Shown here: piece after piece, positions 1 to 7,764 of the stretch
Position numbering within the stretch: the first letter of the stretch is position 1
How the letters are laid out: each line of letters begins with the position of its first letter
Origin: Sphingobium fontiphilum
GTDB lineage: Bacteria; Pseudomonadota; Alphaproteobacteria; Sphingomonadales; Sphingomonadaceae
Length of the DNA stretch: 64,000 bases
NCBI RefSeq assembly: GCF_014196635.1
Contig: NZ_JACIEB010000001.1
Span: forward strand, 558,001 to 622,000
Direction of reading: 5' to 3'
The notes under the pieces: model-generated
What the model saw: the letters and a program-made list of their open reading frames with translations, nothing else
What the model was told of the DNA's origin: nothing
Databases searched by the model: none
Translations under genes and position numbers: made by a program

Positions 1-891
1 CGCCGCCGACAGGACCGTTGCCAGCGGATTGGCCTTGCCCTGCCCGGCAATGTCGGGGGCGGAACCATGGATCGGTTCATACAGGCCCTGCCTGCCCTCG
101 TTCATCGTCGCCGACGCCAACATGCCGATGGAGCCGACGCACATGCTCGCCTGATCCGACAATATGTCGCCGAACAGGTTCCCCGTCACGATGACGTCGA
201 ACTGGCCGGGGTTGCGGACCAGCTGCATCGCGGCATTGTCGACATACATGTGCGACAGTTGGACATCGGGATAGTCGGCCGACACCTCGATCACCACGTC
301 GCGCCAGAGCTGGCTGGTCTCCAGCACATTGGCCTTGTCCACCGAACACAGCTTGCCCCGGCGCGCGCGCGCCGCCAGGAACCCGGCATGGGCGATCCGG
401 CGGACCTCCGCCTCATTATAGGACATGATGTCATAACCTTCGCGCAGGCCGTCGGCGGTGGTGCGGAAACCCTTTTCGCCGAAATAGACGTCGCCGTTCG
501 TCTCCCGCACGATCAGAAGGTCGATGGCGCTCGCCACCTCCTTCTTCAGCGCCGAAGCGTCGGCCAGTTCCGGGAAAACCTTGGCCGGGCGCAGGTTGGA
601 AAACAGGCCCAATTCCTTGCGCAGGCCCAAAATCGCCTGTTCCGGGCGCAGATGCCGTTCCAGGGCGTCGCAATCCGGGTCGCCCACCGCGCCGAACAAT
701 ATGGCGTCGGCGCGCTTCGCCAGCGCCAGCGTCTCGGGCGGCAGCGGATGGCCGACCGCCTTGTAGGCCGCGCCGCCGACCAGCCCTTCCTCATAGCTGA
801 TGCCCGGGATCGCCAGCGCATCGAGCACGCGCTTGGCCTGCGCGACGATTTCGGGGCCGATGCCGTCTCCGGCGAACAGGGCGATCAACAT
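1..891 (-). CDS. leuB: 3-isopropylmalate dehydrogenase, 3' end beyond the window
   Basis: Catalyses the NAD-dependent oxidative decarboxylation of 3-isopropylmalate in leucine biosynthesis (cytoplasm). The reading frame starts at the ATG at 891 ([16 protein letters not shown]), preceded by an AAGGAG ribosome site, and runs off the left edge after about 297 residues. The last visible part contains the family motif [13 protein letters not shown], where the cofactor-binding region begins, so only about 50 C-terminal residues are missing. The gene upstream on the same strand is recO, 51 bp away; there is no leuCD visible. The assignment is firm; only the C-terminus is unseen. Confidence 0.95.
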   Translation of the reverse strand, partial: MLIALFAGDGIGPEIVAQAKRVLDALAIPGISYEEGLVGGAAYKAVGHPLPPETLALAKRADAILFGAVGDPDCDALERHLRPEQAILGLRKELGLFSNLRPAKVFPELADASALKKEVASAIDLLIVRETNGDVYFGEKGFRTTADGLREGYDIMSYNEAEVRRIAHAGFLAARARRGKLCSVDKANVLETSQLWRDVVIEVSADYPDVQLSHMYVDNAAMQLVRNPGQFDVIVTGNLFGDILSDQASMCVGSIGMLASATMNEGRQGLYEPIHGSAPDIAGQGKANPLATVLSAA

Positions 892-942
892 GGGGCGGAA
901 CTCCTTATATTGCGTGGCTGCCCCTTATGGAGACAGGCGGTT

Positions 943-1677
943 TCACGCAACCGCCCTTTTCAGCCGATCGACCAGCCTTTCGCGCGCGGCCAGCACATCG
1001 GCGCGCCGCTCGGTCAGCACCGACCGTTCCAGAAAAAAGCCGGTCAGCCGCATCCCGTCCATGATCTGCGGCCAGTCGCCCGCTCCCCCCTCGATCAGGA
1101 AAGCGGGCAAGGGCAGCAGCAAATGCGCATATCCCACCGCCCCCGCCCGGCTGACCGCCGCCGCGCTGCGCGGCGACACATAGGCGAGGTCGTCGGCGTC
1201 GCCCGTCGCCGCACAGCGCGTCAGGTCCAGCCCGAACCCCAGTTCGGCGAGCAGCAACAGCTCATATCGCACCAGCGCCGCCGCCCATCCGCGCGCGGCG
1301 GGCGCCGCCTCCACCGCGCCCAGCACGCCGCCCAGCGCCTCATGCAGCGCCGGATAGGGCGTCCCTTCGGGGAGCGCGGCGGCGGTCAGCGCACAGGTCC
1401 AGTCGATGGCGGCGGCGGGCAGAGGCTCGGCCAGCAGCGGCGCGCGGCTGTGCGCCAGTTCGACGGTCAGCGACGCAAGCTGATCGGCCGTGCGCGCGCG
1501 GAACTCCGCCCGCACCAAATTGCCCGGCATCAGCACCGGCCGCATCGCCCGCGACCGGCCGCCGCGCACATAGCCCGCGATCAGCCCATGGTCCGCCGTC
1601 ATCCCCCGCGCGATCGCGCCATGCTCGCCATGGTGGCGAACCGCACAGATGATCGCGTCGGTGGTCAGGGATGCCAT
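943..1677 (-). CDS. recO: DNA repair protein RecO
   Basis: RecO works with RecF and RecR to load RecA onto SSB-coated single-stranded DNA in gap repair. The 244-residue product has the typical size and the N-terminal OB-fold pattern ([20 protein letters not shown], then GYVRGGRS), followed by the helical domain. The zinc-finger cysteines of some RecO proteins are not present; only a few scattered Cys are seen, which is common in this clade. It lies between terC and leuB on the same strand, 44 bp from terC. Start chosen at the first ATG with the family N-terminus. Confidence 0.88.
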   Translation of the reverse strand: MASLTTDAIICAVRHHGEHGAIARGMTADHGLIAGYVRGGRSRAMRPVLMPGNLVRAEFRARTADQLASLTVELAHSRAPLLAEPLPAAAIDWTCALTAAALPEGTPYPALHEALGGVLGAVEAAPAARGWAAALVRYELLLLAELGFGLDLTRCAATGDADDLAYVSPRSAAAVSRAGAVGYAHLLLPLPAFLIEGGAGDWPQIMDGMRLTGFFLERSVLTERRADVLAARERLVDRLKRAVA

Positions 1678-1721
1678 GCCGCATCCCTAACCCGCCGGGC
1701 CGCGCGCCGCCAGTCGCACCC

Positions 1722-2708
1722 TCAGGCCGATGCCGGCGTCGGCGCGTCGCCCCGCGTCTTCCACATCGACCAGCCGATGCCGCCGGCCAGCAGCACGGCG
1801 GTCACCCCCAGCGAGATCGAGGGCGGCACCTTGCCGATGCCCAGCGCGTCGGCGACCAATATCTTGCCGCCGATGAACACCAGCAGGGCGCCCAGCGCAT
1901 ATTTCAGGTAATGGAAGCGATGCACCATCGCCGCCAGCGCGAAATAGAGCGCGCGCAGGCCCAGTATCGCAAAGATGTTGGACGTGTAGACCAGATAGGG
2001 ATCGGTGGTGATGGCGAAGATGGCGGGCACCGAATCCACCGCAAAGATGACGTCGGCAATCTCGATCATCACCAGCGCCAGGAACAGCGGCGTCACATAA
2101 AGCAGGCTCCGCCCCGTCGCCTTGTCCGCCCGGCGCACGAAGAAATGATGGCCCTCCACCCTTTCCGTCACGCGCAGATGACGGCGCAGGAAGCGCAGCA
2201 GCGCGCTGTTGGCCACATCCTGCTCCTCGTTCACCGTCATCAACATCTTGATGCCGGTGAAGATCAGGATCGCGGAGAACAGATACATGGTCCAGCTGAT
2301 ATGCTCGACCATCGCCGCGCCCAGCCCGATCATCACCGCGCGCAGCACGATCACGCCCAATATGCCCCAGAACAGCACCCGGTGCTGATATTCTCGCGGC
2401 ACGCCAAAGGCGGCGAAAATCATCGCGATGACGAACACATTGTCGAGCGCGAGCGATTTTTCGACGACGAAACCGGTCAGATAGGCGACGCCCGCCTCCC
2501 GCCCCATTTCCCACGCGACCCAGCCGCCAAAGGCGAGGCCGACGAAGATATAGAAAGCCGACAGCTTCAGGCTTTCCCTGACGCCGATCTCATGGTCCTT
2601 GCGGTTCACCACGCCCAGGTCGAGCACCAGCAATGTGATGATGACGGCGATGAAGGCCAGCCACATCCAGGCGGGCTTGCCCAGCCACAACAGGTCCAGA
2701 AATTCCAT
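1722..2708 (-). CDS. TerC/Alx family integral membrane protein
   Basis: A 328-residue inner-membrane protein of the TerC/Alx family (Pfam TerC), whose best-studied members export manganese or are linked to tellurite and pH stress. The sequence shows about nine hydrophobic segments, with the conserved first helix WLAFIAVIITLLVLDLGV and acidic residues within helices (LALDNVFVIAM, VDSVPAIFAI) that are the family signature for metal transport. The ATG at 2708 has AAGGGGAC as ribosome site. It is the second gene after a DUF465 gene, with a 12-bp stem between them. Substrate is inferred from the family, not shown by sequence. Confidence 0.88.
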   Translation of the reverse strand: MEFLDLLWLGKPAWMWLAFIAVIITLLVLDLGVVNRKDHEIGVRESLKLSAFYIFVGLAFGGWVAWEMGREAGVAYLTGFVVEKSLALDNVFVIAMIFAAFGVPREYQHRVLFWGILGVIVLRAVMIGLGAAMVEHISWTMYLFSAILIFTGIKMLMTVNEEQDVANSALLRFLRRHLRVTERVEGHHFFVRRADKATGRSLLYVTPLFLALVMIEIADVIFAVDSVPAIFAITTDPYLVYTSNIFAILGLRALYFALAAMVHRFHYLKYALGALLVFIGGKILVADALGIGKVPPSISLGVTAVLLAGGIGWSMWKTRGDAPTPASA

Positions 2709-2732
2709 AAAGTCCCCTTTTCATGCGCACGG

Positions 2733-2775
2733 CAGGACCGGTTTCGTTCGGTATAACCGCCCAAAACCGGTCCTG
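2733..2775 (-). promoter_or_regulatory. intercistronic hairpin just upstream of the terC ribosome site
   Basis: A perfect 12-bp inverted repeat (CAGGACCGGTTT at 2733-2744 and its complement at 2764-2775, 19-nt loop) fills most of the 75-bp gap between the DUF465 stop and terC. On the transcribed (minus) strand it is not followed by a U-run, so it is not a standard terminator. It ends about 12 nt before the AAGGGGAC ribosome site and could affect mRNA processing or translation of terC. Confidence 0.6.
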
Positions 2776-2783
2776 TTCCGGCC

Positions 2784-2987
2784 TCAGCCGAAGGCCTGAT
2801 GGCGGGTGGAAGGGGTGGACGACCCGCCGAGCAGCGCGGTCAGCCGCGCCTTGACGCGGGCGCGCAGCGCGGCCAGCCGCAACAGCCGCCAGCCATCGGG
2901 CCGCGCCTTGCGGCGTTCGGTGCGGATATGCTCGTCCACGGCGCGGTGGACATTGCTCAAACGATGAAAACGGGCGTTGATCGCCAT
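2784..2987 (-). CDS. DUF465 / YdcH-like small protein
   Basis: A 67-residue cytoplasmic protein resembling the DUF465 (YdcH) family of short helical-hairpin proteins of unknown function: the family pattern RFxxL-x3-H-x3-D-x-I then RPDxxRLxRL and a basic final helix is seen as RFHRLSNVHRAVDEHI and RPDGWRLLRLAALRARVK. The ATG at 2987 has a clear GAGGAGC site at 2996-3002. It is the first gene after the structured leader at 3003-3177 and is probably co-transcribed with terC. The last 15 residues (Ser/Thr-rich) are outside the family core. Confidence 0.65.
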   Translation of the reverse strand: MAINARFHRLSNVHRAVDEHIRTERRKARPDGWRLLRLAALRARVKARLTALLGGSSTPSTRHQAFG

Positions 2988-3002
2988 CGGTAAAGCTCCT
3001 CA

Positions 3003-3177
3003 ATCGAAACAATTTCGATCGGGCCTGAACCGGTGGCGGGGATTTCGAACCGTTTGTCCCCATGACTGCACCGGGCCTTGCCCGATGCGGTCCGACATCA
3101 CGATGCCTGAAGGTCAGGCGCCGCCAGAGGGGCCCGGTCCGCAGTCTTCAAAATAGCGCGCCCAAGGCCGACGTCAA
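3003..3177 (-). promoter_or_regulatory. promoter and highly structured 5' leader of the DUF465-terC unit
   Basis: On the minus strand a TTGACG box (3172-3177) and TATTTT (3150-3155) lie 16 bp apart. Transcription would start a few bases later and immediately enter an 83-nt domain closed by GACTGC (3141-3146) with GCAGTC (3064-3069), extended by an 8-bp perfect ACCGGGCC stem (3131-3138 with 3070-3077). Two small hairpins lie inside it. A GGGGA/TCCCC hairpin follows (about 3037-3060), then a perfect 7-bp ATCGAAA hairpin (3003-3019) that abuts the GAGGAGC ribosome site. This arrangement suggests a cis-acting RNA. A manganese yybP-ykoY riboswitch would be the expected class for terC, but I could not see that motif's conserved core. 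Confidence 0.55.
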
Positions 3178-3209
3178 GGGGAGCGAGAATGGAAACCGCG
3201 CCCGCCGCT

Positions 3210-4571
3210 TCAATCGGCGCGCAGCACGGTCTTCTGGTTCATGAACGCATGCAGCCCCGCCGCGCCCAGTTCGCGTCCATGGCCCGATCGCTTGATCCCG
3301 CCAAAGGGCGCTTCGGGCGCTGACGCCATGACCTGGTTGATCGCGGTCATGCCCGCCGCGATGTCGCGCACGAAGCGCTCCTGCTCGGCAACGTCGCGCG
3401 TCCATACCGAAGACCCCAGGCCAAAGGGGATGGCGTTGGCGACGCGGATCGCATCGTCGATGTCCGTCACCCTGAACAACATGGCGATGGGGCCGAAAAT
3501 CTCCTCCGCCATCAGGTCGCCGTCCACCGGCACGTCCTCCAGCACCCCGGCGGTCATATAGGCGCCCGGTCCCGCCAGCGCCTCGCCCCCGGTCAGGGTC
3601 GCGCCCGCCGCCTTCATCTTCCAAAGCTGGGCCTGCACCGTGCGCCGCTGCTCCTCGCTTGACAACGGCCCGATGTCGCTCGCCGGGTCCAGCGGATCGC
3701 CCGCCTTCACCGCCGCCATCGCCGCGACGAAACGGTCGCGAAAATCGTCATGGATCGCCTCATGCACGATCATCCGCTTGCCGCAGATGCAGGACTGCCC
3801 CGTATTCTGGATACGCGCGGTCACCGCCTTGCTCACCGCATCGTCCAGATCGGCCGATGGCATGACGATGAACGGGTCCGACCCGCCCAGTTCCAGCACG
3901 ACCTTCTTCAGCGCCCGCCCCGCCTGCTCCGCCACCGCCTGCCCTGCCGCCTCGCTCCCCGTCAGCGTCACCGCAGCGACCCGGTCGTCGGCGATGATCG
4001 CGCCGACCGGCCCGGACCGGATGGGCAGGTTCTGGAACACGCCCGCCGGCGCGCCGGCTTCCTTGACCATGCGCTCGATCAACGCGGCCGCGCCCTGCAC
4101 ATTGCTCGCATGTTTGAGCAGGCCGACATTGCCCGCCAAAATCGTCGGAGCAAGGAACCGGGCGACCTGCCAATAGGGGAAGTTCCACGGCATCACCGCC
4201 AGCACCGGCCCCAGCGGCAACCAGCGCGTTTCCGCCCGGCCGCCCGCCGCCAGCGGAATGGACGACGGCGCCAGCATGTCCGGCCCGGCCTGCGCCAGAT
4301 GGCGGAACAGGGCCGCGCATTTGTCGACCTCCGCCAGCGCCGATTTCAGCGTCTTGCCCATTTCCGCCGTCGCCATCGCCGCCAGTTCGTCGCGATGGGC
4401 GGCAAAGCCATCCGCCAGCCGCGCCAGCAACGCCGTCCGCTCGTCCAGGCCGCTCAACCGCCAGCGCGCAAATCCGGCCGCCGCGCGCGACAGGCGCGCC
4501 TCGATCCCCGCCGCGTCCAGTTCCTCATGGGTGGCGATGATTTCGCCGGTGGCGGGGTTGACGCTCTTCAT
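3210..4571 (-). CDS. NAD(P)-dependent succinate-semialdehyde dehydrogenase (aldehyde dehydrogenase superfamily)
   Basis: A 453-residue aldehyde dehydrogenase, cytoplasmic, that would oxidise succinate semialdehyde (or a related aldehyde) to the acid. The N-terminus MKSVNPATGE is the typical start. Family landmarks are PWNFPYWQ, the nucleotide-loop TGSEAAG, the catalytic glutamate in LELGGSDPF and the catalytic cysteine in NTGQSCICGKR. A second Cys two residues after the catalytic one resembles the redox-switch CxC pair reported in some succinate-semialdehyde dehydrogenases. It stands alone between uvrC and the terC unit, so there is no pathway context for the exact substrate. Ends 33 bp before the promoter of the DUF465 leader. 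Confidence 0.85.
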   Translation of the reverse strand: MKSVNPATGEIIATHEELDAAGIEARLSRAAAGFARWRLSGLDERTALLARLADGFAAHRDELAAMATAEMGKTLKSALAEVDKCAALFRHLAQAGPDMLAPSSIPLAAGGRAETRWLPLGPVLAVMPWNFPYWQVARFLAPTILAGNVGLLKHASNVQGAAALIERMVKEAGAPAGVFQNLPIRSGPVGAIIADDRVAAVTLTGSEAAGQAVAEQAGRALKKVVLELGGSDPFIVMPSADLDDAVSKAVTARIQNTGQSCICGKRMIVHEAIHDDFRDRFVAAMAAVKAGDPLDPASDIGPLSSEEQRRTVQAQLWKMKAAGATLTGGEALAGPGAYMTAGVLEDVPVDGDLMAEEIFGPIAMLFRVTDIDDAIRVANAIPFGLGSSVWTRDVAEQERFVRDIAAGMTAINQVMASAPEAPFGGIKRSGHGRELGAAGLHAFMNQKTVLRAD

Positions 4572-4631
4572 CCTGTCATCCTTCCAGTCAGGTGGCGGGC
4601 ATGAAGCGCGCAGGGCCGCGCAACGATCCCC

Positions 4632-6548
4632 TCACCCATGAAAATAATCATGGACCTGCTGCGCCACCGCCTTCGACACGCCGGGCGCGCGTTGCAGATC
4701 CTCCAGCGCCGCGTCGCGCACCGCCCGCGCCGTGCCGAAATGCATCAGCAGCGCCTTTTTCCGCGCCGGGCCAATGCCCGGCACCTCGTCCAGCGACGAT
4801 ACGGTGATCGCCTTGCTCCGCTTCGCCCGATGCGCGCCGATGGCGTAGCGGTGCGCCTCGTCGCGCAGGCGCTGAAGATAGAAGAGCACCGGATGATTGA
4901 GCGGAAAGGTCACTTCCCGCCCGTCCATCAGGTGAAAGACCTCGCGCCCCTCGCGGCCATGGTGCGGCCCCTTGGCGACGCCGATCATGGTGACATCCTC
5001 TATCCCCATTTCCTCCAGCATCGTCCGCGCCGCCGACAACTGCCCCTTGCCGCCGTCGATCAGCACCAGGTCGGGCCATTCGCCGCTGTCGCGATCCGGG
5101 TCTTCCTTCGCCGCGCGCCCGAAGCGCCGCTCGAACATTGCGCGCATCATCGCGAAATCGTCGTTGCTGATCTCCGGGTTCTTCATGTTGAACTTGCGAT
5201 AGGCGCTCTTGCGGAAGCCCTCCGGCCCCGCCACCACCATCGCGCCCAGCGCATGGGCGCCCTGAATATGGCTGTTGTCGTAAATCTCGATCCGGTCGGG
5301 CACGCCCTCCAGCCCGAAGGTCTCGACCATCTCGTCCAATATCCGCCCCTGCGCCGTGCTTTCGGCCAGCCGCCGGTCCAGCGCCTCGACCGCGTTGCGC
5401 TGCGCCTGCTTGATGAGCCGCACCCGGTCGCCCCGCTGCGGCACGTCGATCCGCACCTTGCCGCCCGCCCTTTCGGTCAGCGCCTGCGCGATCAACTCGC
5501 TCTCGGTCGGCGCGCGGTCGGCCAGGATCAGCTTGGGCGGCGGCACCTCCTCGTAAAATTGCGCCATGAAATTCGCCAGCACCTCCTCTTCCGCCACATC
5601 GGCGGTGTGGACCGGGAAAAAGCTGCGATGCCCCCAATTCTGCCCGCCGCGAATGAAGAAGGCCTGAATGCACATCGCCCCGCCCTTCGCCGCCAGCGCG
5701 AAGATGTCGGCGTCACCCAGCCCTTCGGCATTGATCGCCTGGCTCCCCTGAATGAAGGTCAGCGCCTTCAGCCGGTCGCGGATCACCGCCGCCTGCTCGA
5801 AATCCAGCGCCTCCGCCGCCTGCTCCATCGCCGCGCCCAGCTTCTGCTGCACCTGCGTCGACTTGCCGCCCAGAAAATCCTGCGCGTCGCGCACCAGTTC
5901 GGCATAGGCGTCCGCGTCGATCCGCCCGACACAGGGCGCCGAACATCGCTTGATCTGATAGAGCAGGCAGGGCCGCGAGCGGTTGGCGAAGAAACTGTCG
6001 GTGCACGACCGCAGCAGGAACAACTTCTGCAAGGCGTTGATCGTCCGCGTCACCGAACCCGCGCTGGCGAAGGGGCCATAATAGCGCCCCTGATATTTGC
6101 GCGCGCCGCGATGCTTCTGCACCCGCGCGAACGCATGATCCTCGCGCAGCAGGATGAAGGGGAAACTTTTGTCGTCGCGCAGCAGCACATTGTATGGCGG
6201 CCGAAACCGCTTGATGAGCTGCGCCTCCAGCAACAGCGCCTCGGCCTCGCTGTTGGTGGTGACGATGGTCATGCTGCGCGTCTGCGCGACCATCCGCTGG
6301 AGCCTTTTGGGCAGCCGGTCGACCTGGGTGTAATTGGCGACCCGGTTTTTCAGCGCCCGCGCCTTGCCCACATAGAGCACATCGCCGCGCGCATCCTGCA
6401 TCCGATAGACGCCCGGCCGCACCGGCAGGGTTTTCAGCGTGGTGCGGATCGCCTCCACCCCCGCGTCGATATCGGGCGCGCCCGCGCCGCGCACGGTGAA
6501 GCTGGCCTTGTCCTCGTTGAAACGGTCGGGGGATTGCGGAGACGACAT
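4632..6548 (-). CDS. uvrC: excinuclease ABC subunit C
   Basis: UvrC makes both incisions around DNA lesions after UvrA/UvrB recognition. The 638-residue product has the GIY-YIG nuclease domain near residues 40-120 (PGVYRM, then VLYVGKA), a Cys-rich stretch (CLLYQIKRCSAPCVG), the UvrB-binding UVR motif (QAAVIRDRLKAL), the RNase H-like C-terminal nuclease (IEIYDNSHIQG, LVLIDGGKGQL) and a terminal helix-hairpin-helix pair (VPGIGPARKKALLMHFG). An N-terminal extension of about 25 residues precedes the core. No SOS box was found upstream, unlike uvrA in this window. Confidence 0.96.
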   Translation of the reverse strand: MSSPQSPDRFNEDKASFTVRGAGAPDIDAGVEAIRTTLKTLPVRPGVYRMQDARGDVLYVGKARALKNRVANYTQVDRLPKRLQRMVAQTRSMTIVTTNSEAEALLLEAQLIKRFRPPYNVLLRDDKSFPFILLREDHAFARVQKHRGARKYQGRYYGPFASAGSVTRTINALQKLFLLRSCTDSFFANRSRPCLLYQIKRCSAPCVGRIDADAYAELVRDAQDFLGGKSTQVQQKLGAAMEQAAEALDFEQAAVIRDRLKALTFIQGSQAINAEGLGDADIFALAAKGGAMCIQAFFIRGGQNWGHRSFFPVHTADVAEEEVLANFMAQFYEEVPPPKLILADRAPTESELIAQALTERAGGKVRIDVPQRGDRVRLIKQAQRNAVEALDRRLAESTAQGRILDEMVETFGLEGVPDRIEIYDNSHIQGAHALGAMVVAGPEGFRKSAYRKFNMKNPEISNDDFAMMRAMFERRFGRAAKEDPDRDSGEWPDLVLIDGGKGQLSAARTMLEEMGIEDVTMIGVAKGPHHGREGREVFHLMDGREVTFPLNHPVLFYLQRLRDEAHRYAIGAHRAKRSKAITVSSLDEVPGIGPARKKALLMHFGTARAVRDAALEDLQRAPGVSKAVAQQVHDYFHG

Positions 6549-6591
6549 GGCAGGGATTTAGGCGGAGCCGTCGCCCATCACAAGCGCATGA

Positions 6592-6625
6592 CAAAAAGGG
6601 CGCCGACGGAGAGGTCGGCGCCCTT
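6592..6625 (-). terminator. rho-independent terminator of the UrcA-family gene
   Basis: A perfect 12-bp stem (AAGGGCGCCGAC at 6596-6607 with its complement at 6614-6625, 6-nt loop) is followed on the minus strand by a run of U (TTTTTG). It lies 33 bp after the UrcA-family stop codon and before the uvrC start, separating the two transcripts. Confidence 0.9.
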
Positions 6626-6658
6626 GAAATTCCGTCCGGGACGGATCGGGATGGCGGC

Positions 6659-6997
6659 TCAGTTGCCGACGACCGCGCGGGTCTTCGCATCCGTGCCGGC
6701 TTCGGCATAACGCTCGCCGGTTTCAGCGCGGGCGATGGCGGCGGCGACCGGAGCCTGGACATTGGCGACCGCCAGCTTGCGGCAGGTCATGCGGTCCTCC
6801 AGAGTGCCGACGGCGCAGACGCGGCTGGCGGCGGCGCGGATGCGACGATCCAGTTCCTTCTGGCCCGAAGCGGTGTTCAGCTTCAGGTCGCCGTGGCGAA
6901 CCTCGCTGGTCTGGCCGTTGGAAACGAACTCGGCGGCATTGGCGGCGCCCGCAACGGCGATCATCGAAAGGGCGGCGATGGTGGTCTTGATGAACAT
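6659..6997 (-). CDS. UrcA family secreted protein
   Basis: A 112-residue exported protein with a clear signal peptide (MFIKTTIAALSMIAVAGAANA, cleavage after ANA) followed by the UrcA-family pattern: a short beta segment, then DLKLNTASGQKELDRRIRAAASRVC and MTCRKLAVANVQ, with two cysteines likely to form a disulfide. The family (TIGR04433) is frequent in sphingomonads and its function is not established. The ATG has GAGGAG seven bases upstream. It is a monocistronic gene with its own terminator. Confidence 0.82.
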   Translation of the reverse strand: MFIKTTIAALSMIAVAGAANAAEFVSNGQTSEVRHGDLKLNTASGQKELDRRIRAAASRVCAVGTLEDRMTCRKLAVANVQAPVAAAIARAETGERYAEAGTDAKTRAVVGN

Positions 6998-7764
6998 GGC
7001 GAAATCTCCTCAAACTCTTGAAACCCTGTGGAGCCGGCATGCCCCGTTGGGGGGGGCTGAAGATCGGGGCCTGCCGGCGCGGACTTCCAGGGTTGGCATC
7101 CTGTTGGGGGGCGATGCCTGCCTTTCCGTCCTGCCCCTTCCTTCTACGCGGGGGCCGCCGGCGAAGCCCGCGCCGTTCGACGGGCGGCCGATGGCGTCGG
7201 CCAACCGCCGCGCCGTCGACAAAGCGTCAACCGCCTTGGACGAACGACGCGACGAACGACATGGACCTGTCGTTCGTCCGCCTTTCCGCTACGGCAAGCA
7301 GCGAATCAGACATGCATGGATGGCGCGAAAACGAAAAACGCCCCCGGCGCAAGGGAAGGCCGGGGGCGTATCCTGGATGCTGTCGGGCACTGCAGGATCT
7401 CGAAACTCTTTTCACGGGGTTAGACGAACAAAGACCGTCATTCCCGTATCGGCGACCGTTCAAAACCGTCGTTTCCGATGCGCCCACCATAGCCGATTTG
7501 CTGCGCCGCGGCAGCGCGCTTCGACCACGGGCCCACATGATCGGGCGAACAGCATCCCCCGCCGACGAACGGCCCATAGCAGCCGACGAACGGCATGGGC
7601 ACAGCTTTACGCTACGGCAACCGATAGTTTTTCTTCATGCGCGGAAAGATGATGTCGGCGGGCAGGCGGCGGGCGACATGCAATGTCGCACCCACCGTCG
7701 CCCCGGTTCGATTGTTACAGCAAACTGCCTTGCCATCCTCGTGCGCCGCTGCCGACGCCGCCAA
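6998..7764. other. 767-bp intergenic region between the UrcA gene and the PPC-RTX gene
   Basis: No convincing gene is present. Open frames here either span the terminator at 7334-7369 or have composition unlike the genes. The region holds that terminator, an 11-bp perfect inverted repeat around TGGACC (GACGAACGACA at 7251-7261 with 7268-7278), and several scattered ACGAACG/GACGAAC words (7238-7260, 7564-7590). The first 150 bases upstream of the UrcA start are G-rich. Promoter sequences for the UrcA gene should lie here but I could not place them with confidence. Confidence 0.6.
7334..7369 (-). terminator. rho-independent terminator downstream of the PPC-RTX gene
   Basis: An 11-bp GC-rich perfect stem (ACGCCCCCGGC at 7338-7348 with 7359-7369) is followed on the minus strand by TTTT. 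It is about 395 bp past the stop codon of the large PPC-RTX gene, so the transcript would have an unusually long 3' untranslated region, or the hairpin ends an RNA that starts in between. Confidence 0.8.

Noticed and set aside
930..962. terminator between recO and leuB
   Set aside because: The GGCGGTT/AACCGCC hairpin has its U-run only on the plus strand, opposite to the genes, and it overlaps the recO stop codon.
3030..3060. tRNA or tmRNA 3' end (GGTTCGAAATCC next to GCCACC)
   Set aside because: The bases flanking the TTCGAAA loop do not form a T-stem, and no acceptor, D or anticodon arms can be built around it. It is part of the structured leader.
3064..3146. yybP-ykoY manganese riboswitch upstream of terC
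   Set aside because: The gene context fits, but the conserved 5' core (GGGGAGUAG-like) is missing. Only a weak GGGCAAGGCC resemblance at the 3' arm is seen, so I report only a structured leader.
4638..6710. 690-codon open frame opposite uvrC
   Set aside because: It is the mirror of a high-GC coding strand: Arg/His/Gln/Leu-rich, with no ribosome site and no family motifs. The uvrC frame on the other strand is certain. The same applies to long frames opposite uvrA, nuoG, nuoL and gyrA.
7227..7577. 116-codon minus-strand frame
   Set aside because: It spans the rho-independent terminator at 7334-7369, has no ribosome site and an atypical Ser/Arg-rich composition.
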